DNA from: Bacteroidota bacterium | GTDB lineage: Bacteria; Bacteroidota; Bacteroidia; Chitinophagales; Chitinophagaceae | Length of the DNA stretch: 64,000 nucleotides | Assembly: GCA_018266575.1 (NCBI GenBank) | Contig: JAFEAE010000017.1 | Location: 434,001-498,000, forward strand | Direction: 5' to 3' | In this document: piece after piece, positions 28,838 to 37,015 of the stretch | Numbering within the stretch: position 1 is the first letter of the stretch | Layout of the letters: every line of letters starts with the position of its first letter | Program-made: the position numbers and the translations under genes | Notes under the pieces: model-generated | The model's database searches: none | Seen by the model: the letters and a program-made list of their open reading frames with translations, nothing else | Told to the model about the DNA's origin: nothing

Positions 28838-31213
28838 TCACTCGCTCCTCAAACTTTTCGATGGGTTCGCCAGCGCAGCTTTTATCGATTGATAACTCAC
28901 CGTGAGCAACGCAATGACAATCGCAAGCAAACCTGCTGATACAAAAACCGCCCAACTGATATTGATCCTGTAACTATAATTCTGCAGCCATTTGTGCATT
29001 GCAAACCATGCAATCGGGGTTGCGATAAAAATGGAGACGAGCACGAGTTTTACAAAATCTTTTGAGAGCAACGCCGTAACACTTGTTACAGAAGCCCCAA
29101 GCACTTTGCGCACACCGATTTCTTTTATCCTTGCTTCTGCCATATATGTTGCAAGGCCAAATAACCCGAGGCAGGAAATAAAAATGGTAAGGCCGGCAAA
29201 CAAACCGGCTAATGTTCCGGTGCGTTTTTCATCTTCAAATTTCCGTGCATATTCTTCATCGGTAAACTTGTATTCGAAAGGATATTCAGGATTATATTTT
29301 TTAAAGATCGCTTCTGCTGTTTTTAAATTCTGGGCAGTGGAATTTTTATCGTTGAGTTTTATATGAATAACATTGAACCACGCCTTAGGGCCGTAGATCA
29401 GCATCGGGCTTGTTGGATCGTATGGAGATTCCAAAATAAAATCCTTGATCACACCCACCACATGCCATTGCTGGCCGTTATCTTTCACGATCTGCCCGAT
29501 AGGGTTTTTGAATTTCATGATTTTCAATGACGATTCATTCAATATCATTGCCAATGAATCCGTCGGGTATTGCTGCACATCGATATCACGCCCCATCACA
29601 AATTGCAACCCTGCAGTTTTTCCAAGTCCGCCATCTTCATTATACCTTTTGAAATCTGTCCTGTCGTTCGGGTCTTTGCCTTCCCATTCCTGCCCCCAGC
29701 CATCGCTCCAGCTTTGCGTTAGCGGGGCGCTTGTTTTAGTAACTGAAGACGCTGCACCGGAAGTGAGCAAATCATTTCGGATCAGCATATAATTTTTTCC
29801 GATGTCGCCCGTAATAAAATGATAGATCAGGTTATTTTTATTATAACCAGAGGCACGGTCTTTTGCATAATCAATTTGTTGCTTCACGATGATCGTGCAA
29901 ATGATGAGTATAACAGCAAACGTAAATTGCAGTACTACCAGCACTTTTCTCGGAGTGATTAATGCATGCGCTTTTTTGAAAGTGCCTTTCAATACTTTCA
30001 CCGGTTGAAATGAAGAAAGAAAAAATGCCGGATAACTTCCTGCTAAAAAACCGGTGAACACTACAAACGCAAGTGCAGACAACCAGAAATATGGATTGCT
30101 GTAAGGAATGAATAATTTTTTCCCGGTAAGCTCATTGAAGCCAGACATGCTTAACTGAACGATGATTATTGCAATGATACCTGCAATAAAAGAAAGTAAA
30201 ATTGATTCGCCAATGAACTGGCTGATCAATGAGGTTTTTCTTGCACCCACAACTTTGCGTATGCCAACTTCTTTCGCACGTTTTTCGCTTCTTGCTGTAC
30301 TAAGGTTCATAAAATTGATACAAGCGATCAATAATATAAAAGATGCAACGATGCCAAACAGTTTTACAAAAGTGATGCGTGCATTACCATTTCCGTTTTC
30401 CACCCCATTTGCAAAATCAGAATATAAATGCCATCTGTTTATCGGGTATAAAAACATTTGCCAGTTATCTTTCTTGGCTTCGTCATCATAATGTTGCTTA
30501 AGCGTTTTAACTTTTTCCTGTGCAGAAGCAAAGCTGGCATGGGGTTTCAGCAACACATATGTTTTTGTACTGTTGTTCCCCCAATAATTATCATCCTCTC
30601 CTCTTTCCCGCAGGTAGCTCCACGGCAACAAATATTCAAAATCAAAACGTGTGTTATTAGGCGGGTCTTGTACAATACCTGTCACTTTGAAATTATCACT
30701 ATTATCAAGCTTGATAACTTTACCCATTGCATCTTCATTACCAAAAAGTTTGTGCGCCAGTTTTTCTGTGAGCACGATCGAGTGTGGCTCGTTCAATACT
30801 GTTTTCGGATTTCCTTTTATCAATGGGAAAGTGAACACCTGCAGAAAATTGGAATCGACGATCCGGCCTTCAACCGTCAATCTTTTATCGCCAATGCTGA
30901 AAAGATAATTGTTGGGCCACTGCACACGCACAGCCTGTTCTACTTCGGGCAGGTCTTTTTCCAATGTTCGTGCAAGCACTTTTGGCGTTGTGCTCCAGCA
31001 CATAAGTTTGCCATCAAAGTGGGAACGGTTCCATGCTTCATAGATGCGGTCTTTTTTTTCGTGAAACTGGTCGTAGCTTACTTCATTCTGTATCCATAAT
31101 AAAATAATGATGGCACTTGCCATACCAATTGCCAATCCAACGATATTAATAGCAGAAAAGCCTTTGCTGCGCCATAAATTCCGGAAAGCTACTTTGAAGA
31201 AATTTTTGAGCAT
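28838..31213 (-). CDS. Permease 12 of the array, MacB/FtsX double-domain ABC permease (W-LYSDF subclass)
   Basis: 791 residues. TM1 exits into LLWIQNEVSYDQF; stalk NRWHLYSDFANGVENGNGNA (259-278). Coupling motifs EVGIRK 315-320 (STARSEKRA before it) and EARIKEIGVRK (EIGVRK ~698-703). The second domain uses MGRDIDVQQYPTDSLAMILN, so the GRNFS serine is missing. The tail is NPSKSLRSE with Ser for Val, and the last helix has YQSIKAAL. The start is in CATTGTCTGAAC. Upstream is the longest spacer of the array (658 bp). Confidence 0.95.
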   Translation of the reverse strand: MLKNFFKVAFRNLWRSKGFSAINIVGLAIGMASAIIILLWIQNEVSYDQFHEKKDRIYEAWNRSHFDGKLMCWSTTPKVLARTLEKDLPEVEQAVRVQWPNNYLFSIGDKRLTVEGRIVDSNFLQVFTFPLIKGNPKTVLNEPHSIVLTEKLAHKLFGNEDAMGKVIKLDNSDNFKVTGIVQDPPNNTRFDFEYLLPWSYLRERGEDDNYWGNNSTKTYVLLKPHASFASAQEKVKTLKQHYDDEAKKDNWQMFLYPINRWHLYSDFANGVENGNGNARITFVKLFGIVASFILLIACINFMNLSTARSEKRAKEVGIRKVVGARKTSLISQFIGESILLSFIAGIIAIIIVQLSMSGFNELTGKKLFIPYSNPYFWLSALAFVVFTGFLAGSYPAFFLSSFQPVKVLKGTFKKAHALITPRKVLVVLQFTFAVILIICTIIVKQQIDYAKDRASGYNKNNLIYHFITGDIGKNYMLIRNDLLTSGAASSVTKTSAPLTQSWSDGWGQEWEGKDPNDRTDFKRYNEDGGLGKTAGLQFVMGRDIDVQQYPTDSLAMILNESSLKIMKFKNPIGQIVKDNGQQWHVVGVIKDFILESPYDPTSPMLIYGPKAWFNVIHIKLNDKNSTAQNLKTAEAIFKKYNPEYPFEYKFTDEEYARKFEDEKRTGTLAGLFAGLTIFISCLGLFGLATYMAEARIKEIGVRKVLGASVTSVTALLSKDFVKLVLVSIFIATPIAWFAMHKWLQNYSYRINISWAVFVSAGLLAIVIALLTVSYQSIKAALANPSKSLRSE

Positions 31214-31345
31214 TGTCTGAACCTGGATTTATGTGATTAAATGATTTAGTATGATCTTGGATTAAAGCACCTTCCTGACTTCTTATTTTTTATTTCTGAT
31301 TTCTCTATTTAGTTTTTAGTCTTTTTCTTTTTAGTTTTTTCTTTT

Positions 31346-31490
31346 GGGGTAATCAGCCACTTCAACTCTTTTCAACATCCTTGCGCCTGCCTGCCGGTAG
31401 GCAGGTCGCACACTTGTACAGTTGATATTCTATTGAGCAATTGTCCGAACCACGATTTTATCCTGATTAAACCGATTCATCTAATTATTA
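31346..31490. repeat. Composite repeat copy F with palindrome between TTGCG and TCGCAC
   Basis: Contains GGGTAATCAGCCAC, palindrome CCTGCCTGCCGGTAGGCAGG at 31386-31405, TCGCACACTTGTACAGTTGA, ATTCTATTGAGCAATTGTCC, and the extension GAACCACGATTTTATCCTGA. It sits in the 658-bp spacer 31214-31871. The spacer also has a TGTCTGAACCTGG leader at the permease 12 start, GTCAATTATCCATTGTCAAT (~31510-31540), a non-repeat stretch (~31545-31680), an inverted partial copy (31686-31735), and CTGA/CGAC tracts up to the permease 13 stop. Confidence 0.8.
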
Positions 31491-31685
31491 CTATTGCAAT
31501 CTGCTTTCATTGTCAATTATCCATTGTCAATTGTCAATTATCTCCAAATCCCAGTTTAGGCTACTACGGCATTAATGTCGCCGGAGTTGAACAAAATGTT
31601 GCTTCGGGTGAAAAATAATATCGAAATATTTTTTTGATTAATATGAAAACAGCAATTAATCAGCGAAAGCTGAAGCAAGCACAGT

Positions 31686-31735
31686 GGTACAAGAGCCTGC
31701 CTGTCGGCAGACAGGTACGACGCAAGGATGCCGGG
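31686..31735. repeat. Composite repeat, partial copy in inverted orientation
   Basis: Reads GTACAAGAGCCTGCCTGTCG onward, the reverse complement of the TTGCGTCG-palindrome-CTCTTGTAC core. Palindrome CCTGCCTGTCGGCAGACAGG at 31696-31715. Together with copy F it brackets about 200 bp as an inverted pair. Only the core is conserved. Confidence 0.7.
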
Positions 31736-31871
31736 AAATGTTACTGATGTTGGGAAAATAATAGTCCTCAGTTTTCGGTTTTCGGTCCTCAGACTTATCC
31801 GCGAGTTACTGATAATAGTGAAACTTACTTTTTCGGGAAATTACTGATGACTGAAAACCGACAACCGCCGA

Positions 31872-34322
31872 CTATTCATTTTTCAAACTTTTCACCGGAT
31901 TTACCAACGCTGCTTTAATCGCCTGGAAACTTACTGTTGCAAATGCAATCAGTATTGCGCTTGCGCCAACTAATACAAACATCCACCAACTGATAGTAAT
32001 GCGATATGCAAAATCTTCCAGCCACTTGTTCATTATCCACCATGCAAGAGGAGTTGCAATAATTATTGCAATGGCAACCATTATTAAAAAATTAGACGAA
32101 AGTGTAACGACAATTTCTTTAACACTTGCTCCAAGCACTTTGCGTATGCCGACTTCTTTTGTTCTGTTGATTGCATTAATGGCAGACAAACCAAATAATC
32201 CCATACATGCAATGAAGATGGCGAAGAATGATGATGCCTCAATTGTTTTTTGCCAACGCATATCAGCATCGTACATTTTTGTGATTGTTTGGTCAAGGAA
32301 AGTATATTCAAAAGGATACTCTGTAATGCTTTTCCATTCTTTTTCAATTTTTGAAATTGCCTGTTGTGTTTGTCCTGCTTTTATTTTGAACATGAAATAG
32401 CTTTCGTAACCTGTAGCAAGCCGGTGTTCTTGCGGTTCAATTTTTTTAGAAAGCGTTTCAAAGTGATAATTTTTTACAACACCGATTATAGTGGAATAGA
32501 TAGGCTCGCAATATTGCCCCAGCTTAGCAGTTTTGCCAAGCATGTTAAATAATGTTTCGTTTACAATTACCGGGCGCATTTTTATGGAAGTATCCGAAGC
32601 GATTGCACTGGAGAAAGGCCTGCCCTGCAAAAACTTAATACCAAGCATATCAAAATAATTGTAATCCACTGAAATTTCTTTTCTCCATTTTTGTTCGCCA
32701 TTAAGCTTAAATCCATTAAGATCATATCCGCCATCAAGCCCGCCATTCATGCCGGAAAATTGTGTTATATACGGTTGTGTTTTTGCAAAATTCAATAAAA
32801 GGTTACGTGTGCGTTTTGAAAAATCAGAATCCCATGTTGGGTTTGTAACCATCAATACCTGTTCTTTATCGAAACCAAGGTCTTTGTTGTTGATATAATT
32901 CATTTGCCTGCTGATGATAAATGCAGATATCATCAAAACCACACAGGCAGTATATTGCAGCACCACCATTACTTTTGAAAATCGTGGGTTTATTTTAAAA
33001 GTCTGAAAACTTTTAATAATCAAAACAACTTTCATTTTCGATATTATCAATGCAGGATAGTAACCTGCAATAATTCCCAGCGCAACGCAAAGGATCAGTA
33101 ATGCAGGAATTATTTCTTTCCACGAAAAATTGGTAAAATTAAGGTCACTCCCAATGATACTATTGAATAGCGGGAGCATTAATGAGGTTAATGCTAATCC
33201 AATAATCACAGCTATTACAACTACAATTTGTGTTTCCACCCAAAACTGTAAAATAATTGCCCTTCTGTTTGCACCCATCACTTTGCGTACACCCACTTCC
33301 TGCGAACGTGATGCAGCATTTGATATAACAAGCAGTACATAATTCAATGATGCTATCAACAAAATAATAATAACGAGGCAGGCCAATTGATAAATATTTT
33401 TTGCATTCGTATAATGCCCCCATGGCCCGGATACATTATAATGGCAATCCGTCAATGGCCTTAAATGCCAATGAAAATTTGCATCAATCTTGTTAGTATA
33501 TGATTGGCCATAAACAACAAAAGGCTGCGCAAAGTATTTCTTTGCCCATTCATTTAATTTGTTTTCGAATTGTGCCGCAGAAATATTTTCATTTAGCTCA
33601 ATCACTAATAAATGCGAGTTTTGATTGAACCTTTGTTCGATGTTTTCTGCATAACCCGGATCAGCCATCAAGGGAACTACAACATCGTACTGAATACTTG
33701 AATTCGCAGGCGCATCTTCAGCAATGGCAGCAACCATAAAAAGCCTTACACTATCGCTCACCAGCTCGATCGTTTTGCCAATAGCTTCAGCTTTCCCAAA
33801 ATATTTTTTAGCAGCACTTTCAGAAATGACTACATTATTGATTGACCGAAGCGCAGTTTTTGCATTCCCTTTTTTGATGTGAAAAGAAAAATTACTGAAA
33901 AAATTATCGTCAGCATACAGCACACGCGTTTTATTATATATCGCTTTGTTTGCTTTTACAAGTTGCTGTACGTGGCTCTGAAAGCGTGTTATGCTTTTTA
34001 TTTCCGGGAAAACTTTTTGCATATCGGGACCGACTGTTAAAGGAAAACCTAACCCGTTTTCTACATCATCACTTTTTGTAAGGAATGAAAAAAGATGGTC
34101 TTTCTGTTTTGCATCTGGTGATGGATACATATTGCTCATCTCCATTCTGAAAAGCCTGTTTTTCTTAACATGGAAAGAATCGTACGATTGCTCATGCCTG
34201 ATATAAAAAAACAGCAGCAAACAAAATGCAACAGAAAATGATAGCCCGACAATATTGATGATGCTGAACGTGCGGTTCTTCATCAAATTCCGCCACGCAA
34301 TTTTGAAATAGTTATTAAGCAT
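31872..34322 (-). CDS. Permease 13 of the array, most divergent MacB/FtsX double-domain ABC permease
   Basis: 816 residues. It keeps the fold plan but departs most from the siblings. Stalk TDCHYNVSGPWGHYTNAKNI (291-310). TM2 exit LLIASLNYVLLVISNAASRS, where siblings have INFMNLSTARS. First coupling motif EVGVRK 342-347 retained. After TM4 the PVxVLKG motif is MKVVLIIKSFQTF. TM5 has QYTACVVLMISAF. The second domain has QGRPFSSAIASD. Second coupling motif NRTKEVGIRK (EVGIRK ~723-728). Tail NPVKSLKNE. The first periplasmic domain has an extra segment near 66-92. CTGA/CGAC tracts flank both ends. It may be an early-branching paralogue or one with a changed role; its intact frame argues against decay. 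Confidence 0.93.
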   Translation of the reverse strand: MLNNYFKIAWRNLMKNRTFSIINIVGLSFSVAFCLLLFFYIRHEQSYDSFHVKKNRLFRMEMSNMYPSPDAKQKDHLFSFLTKSDDVENGLGFPLTVGPDMQKVFPEIKSITRFQSHVQQLVKANKAIYNKTRVLYADDNFFSNFSFHIKKGNAKTALRSINNVVISESAAKKYFGKAEAIGKTIELVSDSVRLFMVAAIAEDAPANSSIQYDVVVPLMADPGYAENIEQRFNQNSHLLVIELNENISAAQFENKLNEWAKKYFAQPFVVYGQSYTNKIDANFHWHLRPLTDCHYNVSGPWGHYTNAKNIYQLACLVIIILLIASLNYVLLVISNAASRSQEVGVRKVMGANRRAIILQFWVETQIVVVIAVIIGLALTSLMLPLFNSIIGSDLNFTNFSWKEIIPALLILCVALGIIAGYYPALIISKMKVVLIIKSFQTFKINPRFSKVMVVLQYTACVVLMISAFIISRQMNYINNKDLGFDKEQVLMVTNPTWDSDFSKRTRNLLLNFAKTQPYITQFSGMNGGLDGGYDLNGFKLNGEQKWRKEISVDYNYFDMLGIKFLQGRPFSSAIASDTSIKMRPVIVNETLFNMLGKTAKLGQYCEPIYSTIIGVVKNYHFETLSKKIEPQEHRLATGYESYFMFKIKAGQTQQAISKIEKEWKSITEYPFEYTFLDQTITKMYDADMRWQKTIEASSFFAIFIACMGLFGLSAINAINRTKEVGIRKVLGASVKEIVVTLSSNFLIMVAIAIIIATPLAWWIMNKWLEDFAYRITISWWMFVLVGASAILIAFATVSFQAIKAALVNPVKSLKNE

Positions 34323-34471
34323 GATGTGTAGTTTAGGTATTATAGGTAGTTTATTAGTCGTCGGTTATCAGTCATCAGTCCACATGCTTATGTGCGAGTT
34401 ACTAATAATATTGAAACTCATTTTCTCGGGAACATGGTGCCGACTGAAAACTGAGTACCGACGACCAAAGA

Positions 34472-36883
34472 CTATTCGCTTCGCAAACTTTTTACGGGAT
34501 TCATCAACGCCGCTTTTATTGCCTGTATACTAATTGTAATCAGTGCAATTATAATTGATAGGATTCCCGCTGCTAAAAATATATACCAGCCAATGCTGAT
34601 ACGATAGGCAAAACTTTGCAGCCACTGGTTCATAGCATACCATGCAATCGGTGAAGCAATGACCGTTGCCACCAATACAAGAATTAAAAAGTCTTTTGCT
34701 ACAAGCGCTACAATGGAACCAACTGATGCGCCGAGCACTTTGCGTATACCGATTTCTTTGGTGCGTTGTGAAATGATCAATATCACCATCGCTAATAATC
34801 CCAAACATGAAAGCACGATTGCAATAACAGCACCGGTTGTAAATATCTGCATCAGTTTTTCTTCACGCTTGTATTGGCGGTTCACATTTTCATCGAGGAA
34901 CGAACCCTGGAATTCGCTGTTTGGCGCAATTGTTTTCCATGCAGCCTTTACTGCATCCATACTTGCCTGCAGGTTGTTAGGTTTTACTTTTACCAAAATA
35001 TAATTAATGCCAAAATTTTTATCGAGCACCAATGTCAACGGGTCTATTTTCTGGCGAAGCGATTTAAAATTGAAATTTTTCAGGATACCTATTACCGTTA
35101 GTGGTTTCGCGGAATCAACCGGCAGTTTCATTCCTACAATATTTTTCTCGCCGATCTCTTTTGCCATTTCTTCATTGATGAGCACTGCGCTGCTGTCCGT
35201 TGCAAACGCCGTAGAGAAATCCCTGCCGTCCACCAATTTCAGGTCTAGCGTTTTTACCAGGTCATAACTCACACCCATCCAGTTGCTTTTTATTTCCCGG
35301 TTCTTATAATCGAAAGTAAGCACTGACGTCCGGCTCGATCCGTCTGTACCTCTTCCCAAATTATCATAAATGCCGCTCACATTTTCAACAGATGCAACGG
35401 ATGCAAGTTTGTTGCGCATCAATTGCAATGCCTGAGTAGGGTCCATTTCACTATTTGCAGGCACACTAATTACCTGGCTGGTGTTATATCCAACTGGTTT
35501 TGTGCGCAGGTAATGAATCTGTTGCCATGAAATAATGGTGCATGAAATCAGCAATACAGCGATGATGAACTGAAAAGTTATCAACCCGTTCCGTAACCTG
35601 TTCGAACGGCTCATTGTCATTTTTCCTTTCAATACTTCAACAACATTCAATCGCGCCATCAGCCATGCAGGATAGCCACCTGCAATAACGGTGATAATTA
35701 AAAACCCTAGAACAATGAACACCCAAACCATCGGCGATTGCAACATGTTTCTTTGCACATGCATTGCAAATAATAATTTGTATTCCGGCAATAATAAATA
35801 TGATGCAATACAACTGATCACAAATGCCATAAAACAAATCAGCAATGCTTCCGCCCAGAATTGTAATGCCACATGATTTTTTAATGCACCCATTGTTTTG
35901 CGCAAACCAATTTCTTTGGAGCGTGTGAATGATTTACCGATACTGAGGTTAATAAAATTGATGCAAGCAATAGCGATTATTAAAATTGCAATGGCAACAA
36001 GCAAATACAAATAACTTCTGTTGATTGAATCTCCGCCGCCGATCTCAGGGTCGGTATGCATCACCGTTAACGGTTGCAAAGCTATTTTCATAAACGAGCC
36101 GTCTTTCATCGGCACAGCTCCATCTCTTTTAAAATGGCTGATATCTTCAGCAAAATATTTTTCTGTAAATGGTTTAATCTTCGTTTCAAATTGTTTTGGT
36201 GAAACTGAACTGTTCAATTGCACATATACATCATGAAAATTGGAATTCCATTGATCGCTGACTTCTTTGTAAAAAGACAGGTTTTCAAAACGCGTGATCG
36301 CATCATAGGTAATACTTGAATTGTCCGGGAAATCATCCACCACTGCAGAAACAGTAAATGGTTTCCAGTTATTATTCTGTTCTATCTCTATCACTTTGCC
36401 AACAGGTTCTTCATTTCCAAAAACAGCTTTGGCCGTGCCTTTGCGTAAAACAATTTCATCTAAGTTTTGTAACGGCGCTTTATTTCCATCGATCACCGGG
36501 AACGAAAACATCTTAAAGAAATCTGCATCAACAAAGTCCAGTGATTGTGAAATTTTTTTGTCTTTATAACGGATCGTTGTACCGCCACCTGCATAACGCG
36601 TTGCATATTTTACATCGCCGTACTGTGATTTCATCGTTGGCATTAATGGCGCCGGCATAGACGAATTCAACTCTTCGCCTTTTACGCGTTGTTTATGAAA
36701 ATAGAGATGATAAATATCTTTTGCATTGGTATGAAATTTATCATACGAAAATTCGTAGCTCACGCTCAGCAGTAACAACAACGCACTGCTGAAAGCAACA
36801 CATAAACCAATAATGTTAATGAAACTGTCTGTTTTGTGTTTCCACAAATTTCTCCATGCGGTTTTGAAATAGTTTTTAAGCAT
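34472..36883 (-). CDS. Permease 14 of the array, MacB/FtsX double-domain ABC permease
   Basis: 803 residues. TM1 is unusual (INIIGLCVAFSSALLLLLSV). Stalk TVMHTDPEIGGGDSINRSYL (273-292), with a Gly-rich turn in place of DIHLHS. The TM2 exit is INFINLSIGKSFTRSKEIGLRK (EIGLRK 324-329). After TM4 there is ARLNVVEVLKG in place of SSFxPVxVLKG. The second domain has DGRDFSTAFATDSSA. Second coupling motif SQRTKEIGIRK (EIGIRK ~710-715), preceded by VILII where most have TYAA or SYSA. Tail NPVKSLRSE. T-element 5 lies about 13 bp upstream of the start, and a CTGA/CGAC tract follows the stop. Confidence 0.95.
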   Translation of the reverse strand: MLKNYFKTAWRNLWKHKTDSFINIIGLCVAFSSALLLLLSVSYEFSYDKFHTNAKDIYHLYFHKQRVKGEELNSSMPAPLMPTMKSQYGDVKYATRYAGGGTTIRYKDKKISQSLDFVDADFFKMFSFPVIDGNKAPLQNLDEIVLRKGTAKAVFGNEEPVGKVIEIEQNNNWKPFTVSAVVDDFPDNSSITYDAITRFENLSFYKEVSDQWNSNFHDVYVQLNSSVSPKQFETKIKPFTEKYFAEDISHFKRDGAVPMKDGSFMKIALQPLTVMHTDPEIGGGDSINRSYLYLLVAIAILIIAIACINFINLSIGKSFTRSKEIGLRKTMGALKNHVALQFWAEALLICFMAFVISCIASYLLLPEYKLLFAMHVQRNMLQSPMVWVFIVLGFLIITVIAGGYPAWLMARLNVVEVLKGKMTMSRSNRLRNGLITFQFIIAVLLISCTIISWQQIHYLRTKPVGYNTSQVISVPANSEMDPTQALQLMRNKLASVASVENVSGIYDNLGRGTDGSSRTSVLTFDYKNREIKSNWMGVSYDLVKTLDLKLVDGRDFSTAFATDSSAVLINEEMAKEIGEKNIVGMKLPVDSAKPLTVIGILKNFNFKSLRQKIDPLTLVLDKNFGINYILVKVKPNNLQASMDAVKAAWKTIAPNSEFQGSFLDENVNRQYKREEKLMQIFTTGAVIAIVLSCLGLLAMVILIISQRTKEIGIRKVLGASVGSIVALVAKDFLILVLVATVIASPIAWYAMNQWLQSFAYRISIGWYIFLAAGILSIIIALITISIQAIKAALMNPVKSLRSE

Positions 36884-36896
36884 AGCTATAATATTT

Positions 36897-37015
36897 ACCC
36901 CCGTCTCCTAAAGGGGAGCTTGAAGGTGAGTTTATAATTATTAGTATTTAATAAAGTCATGTTTTGAATTATAATAAGGCGATCTCGAATTGATTTCCCC
37001 TTTAGGAGACAGGGT
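36897..37015. repeat. T-element copy 5 (terminal inverted repeats, divergent interior)
   Basis: Left end ACCCCCGTCTCCTAAAGGGG, right end TTCCCCTTTAGGAGACAGGG, block GAAGGTGAGTTT; the interior resembles copy 4 more than copies 1-3. The right end abuts the stop codon of permease 15. Confidence 0.82.

Noticed and set aside
30458..31099. 213-codon plus-strand ORF (and a similar 239-codon one at 38825-39544)
   Set aside because: Antisense to well-conserved permease codons; composition is Phe/His/Cys-rich without any domain, as expected from reading a minus-strand gene backwards.
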